DNA from: Carex sylvatica
Lineage: Eukaryota > Streptophyta > Magnoliopsida > Poales > Cyperaceae
Direction: 5' to 3'
Assembly: GCA_964058845.1 (NCBI GenBank)
Contig: CAXKVR010000496.1
Coordinates: 1 to 47,143 of the forward strand
DNA length: 47,143 bases
Shown: in pieces, positions 46,630 through 47,143 of the stretch
How the letters are laid out: each line of letters opens with the position of its first letter
How positions within the stretch are numbered: the stretch's first letter is position 1
The notes under the pieces: generated by a model
Told to the model about the DNA's origin: nothing
Databases searched by the model: none
The model's input: only the letters and a program-made list of their open reading frames with translations
Program-made: the position numbers and the translations under genes

Positions 46630-46791
46630 CTTCGACCATCTATGACATGCTCATCCTCGAAAACTTGGTCAACAAAGACAGGTCAGCAAAGGTAACAAGT
46701 CCAAACTCACGAGGCTTGCGAGTAACCTTGTCTACCATTATAACCCAGTCCATTATCTCACCATATTTCTCAAAATACTGCCTGAAACTCT
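46630..46791 (-). pseudogene. RRM exon of an hnRNP-like protein, frameshifted
   Basis: Minus-strand exon flanked by a good acceptor (T-rich tract then CCAG, 46792-46794) and a GTAAGT donor (46624-46629). It reads FRQYFEKYGEIMDWVIM and KPREFGLVTFAD, the RNP2-distal and RNP1-like parts of an hnRNP-type RRM. After LSLLTK the frame shifts by one and continues VFEDEHVIDGRS, the usual next segment. The RNP1 core has Glu and Leu where Gly and Phe are normal. No other exons of the gene are seen within the window, so this is a decayed fragment. Confidence 0.65.
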
Positions 46792-47143
46792 CTGGAACAG
46801 AAAAAAAAAAAGAATGATAATATGAATGAATAAATAAACATGAGTAAAGAAAGTTAGGTACTCAACTTTACCTGTTCAGATTTGCACCTGGGTGCAAGGT
46901 AATTGCATTTTTTTGGAAAGTTATATGCTGTGTAGATGCAATAATGTTATTGGATCCATGATGTAGACAGTCATTGCACGGGGTTTGCTTCTAGGTAATA
47001 TTATCCAAGGAGATTGATTTTATTAAACATAGTTATTTTTATTTTGCGTGGTCCATCTAAGTCTAATGAGGTAAGAAGATTACAACATACTGTTATTTTA
47101 CTATTTTATCTTTTGTCAATTACGGAACTTACTATTACTGTGC
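46792..47143. other. Right edge, no gene seen
   Basis: AT-rich. It might hold an upstream intron of the RRM fragment; no further exon was recognised. Confidence 0.4.

Overview
This window is nuclear DNA of a flowering plant, most likely a eudicot; I cannot place it more precisely. It is AT-rich. It contains spliced genes with GT..AG introns, plant-specific families (NHL/LEA_2, DUF295 F-box, plant mobile domain) and plant transposons (MULE, hAT, Copia, foldback MITEs). There are no bacterial-style operons, rRNA genes or CRISPR arrays, and I found no convincing tRNA. Splice sites, frames and target-site duplications were read by eye, so small base errors are possible.

Layout. 1-3.1 kb: decayed Mutator-like transposase running off the left edge, followed by a 175-bp tandem repeat. 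3.1-9.2 kb: AT-rich DNA with a complete 424-bp foldback MITE (9-bp target duplication) and simple repeats. 9.4-11.9 kb: left end of a hAT-like element, then a Copia LTR with primer-binding site and a broken gag start. 13.0-14.05 and 22.5-23.7 kb: two copies of one long foldback family. 15.0-16.1 kb: a related solo or truncated LTR. 18.9-19.5 kb (-): an intact single-exon NHL26-like gene. 24.8-27.4 kb: a complete-ended 2.58-kb MULE (9-bp target duplication, about 150-bp inverted ends) holding the 5' exons of a plant-mobile-domain gene facing an antisense remnant of a MULE transposase N-terminus. 27.6-28.6 kb: another foldback MITE and a 517-bp hAT MITE with a perfect 8-bp target duplication. 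29.3-33.4 kb (-): a complete 12-coding-exon LCB1 gene (serine palmitoyltransferase subunit 1) with a 5'-UTR intron. 35.4-44.0 kb: two direct copies, offset 5,068 bp, of a 3.5-kb block with an F-box/DUF295 gene. The copies look base-for-base identical inside but differ at both edges, and a broken NYN-nuclease gene lies between them. 44.5-46.8 kb: a chimeric fragment of an MSI1-type WD40 gene, a 73-bp duplication and an antisense RRM exon with a frameshift.

The genes form no single pathway. LCB1 (sphingolipid synthesis in the ER), the NHL-like membrane protein and the duplicated F-box proteins are the likely functional genes. Most of the rest is transposon-derived or captured gene fragments.
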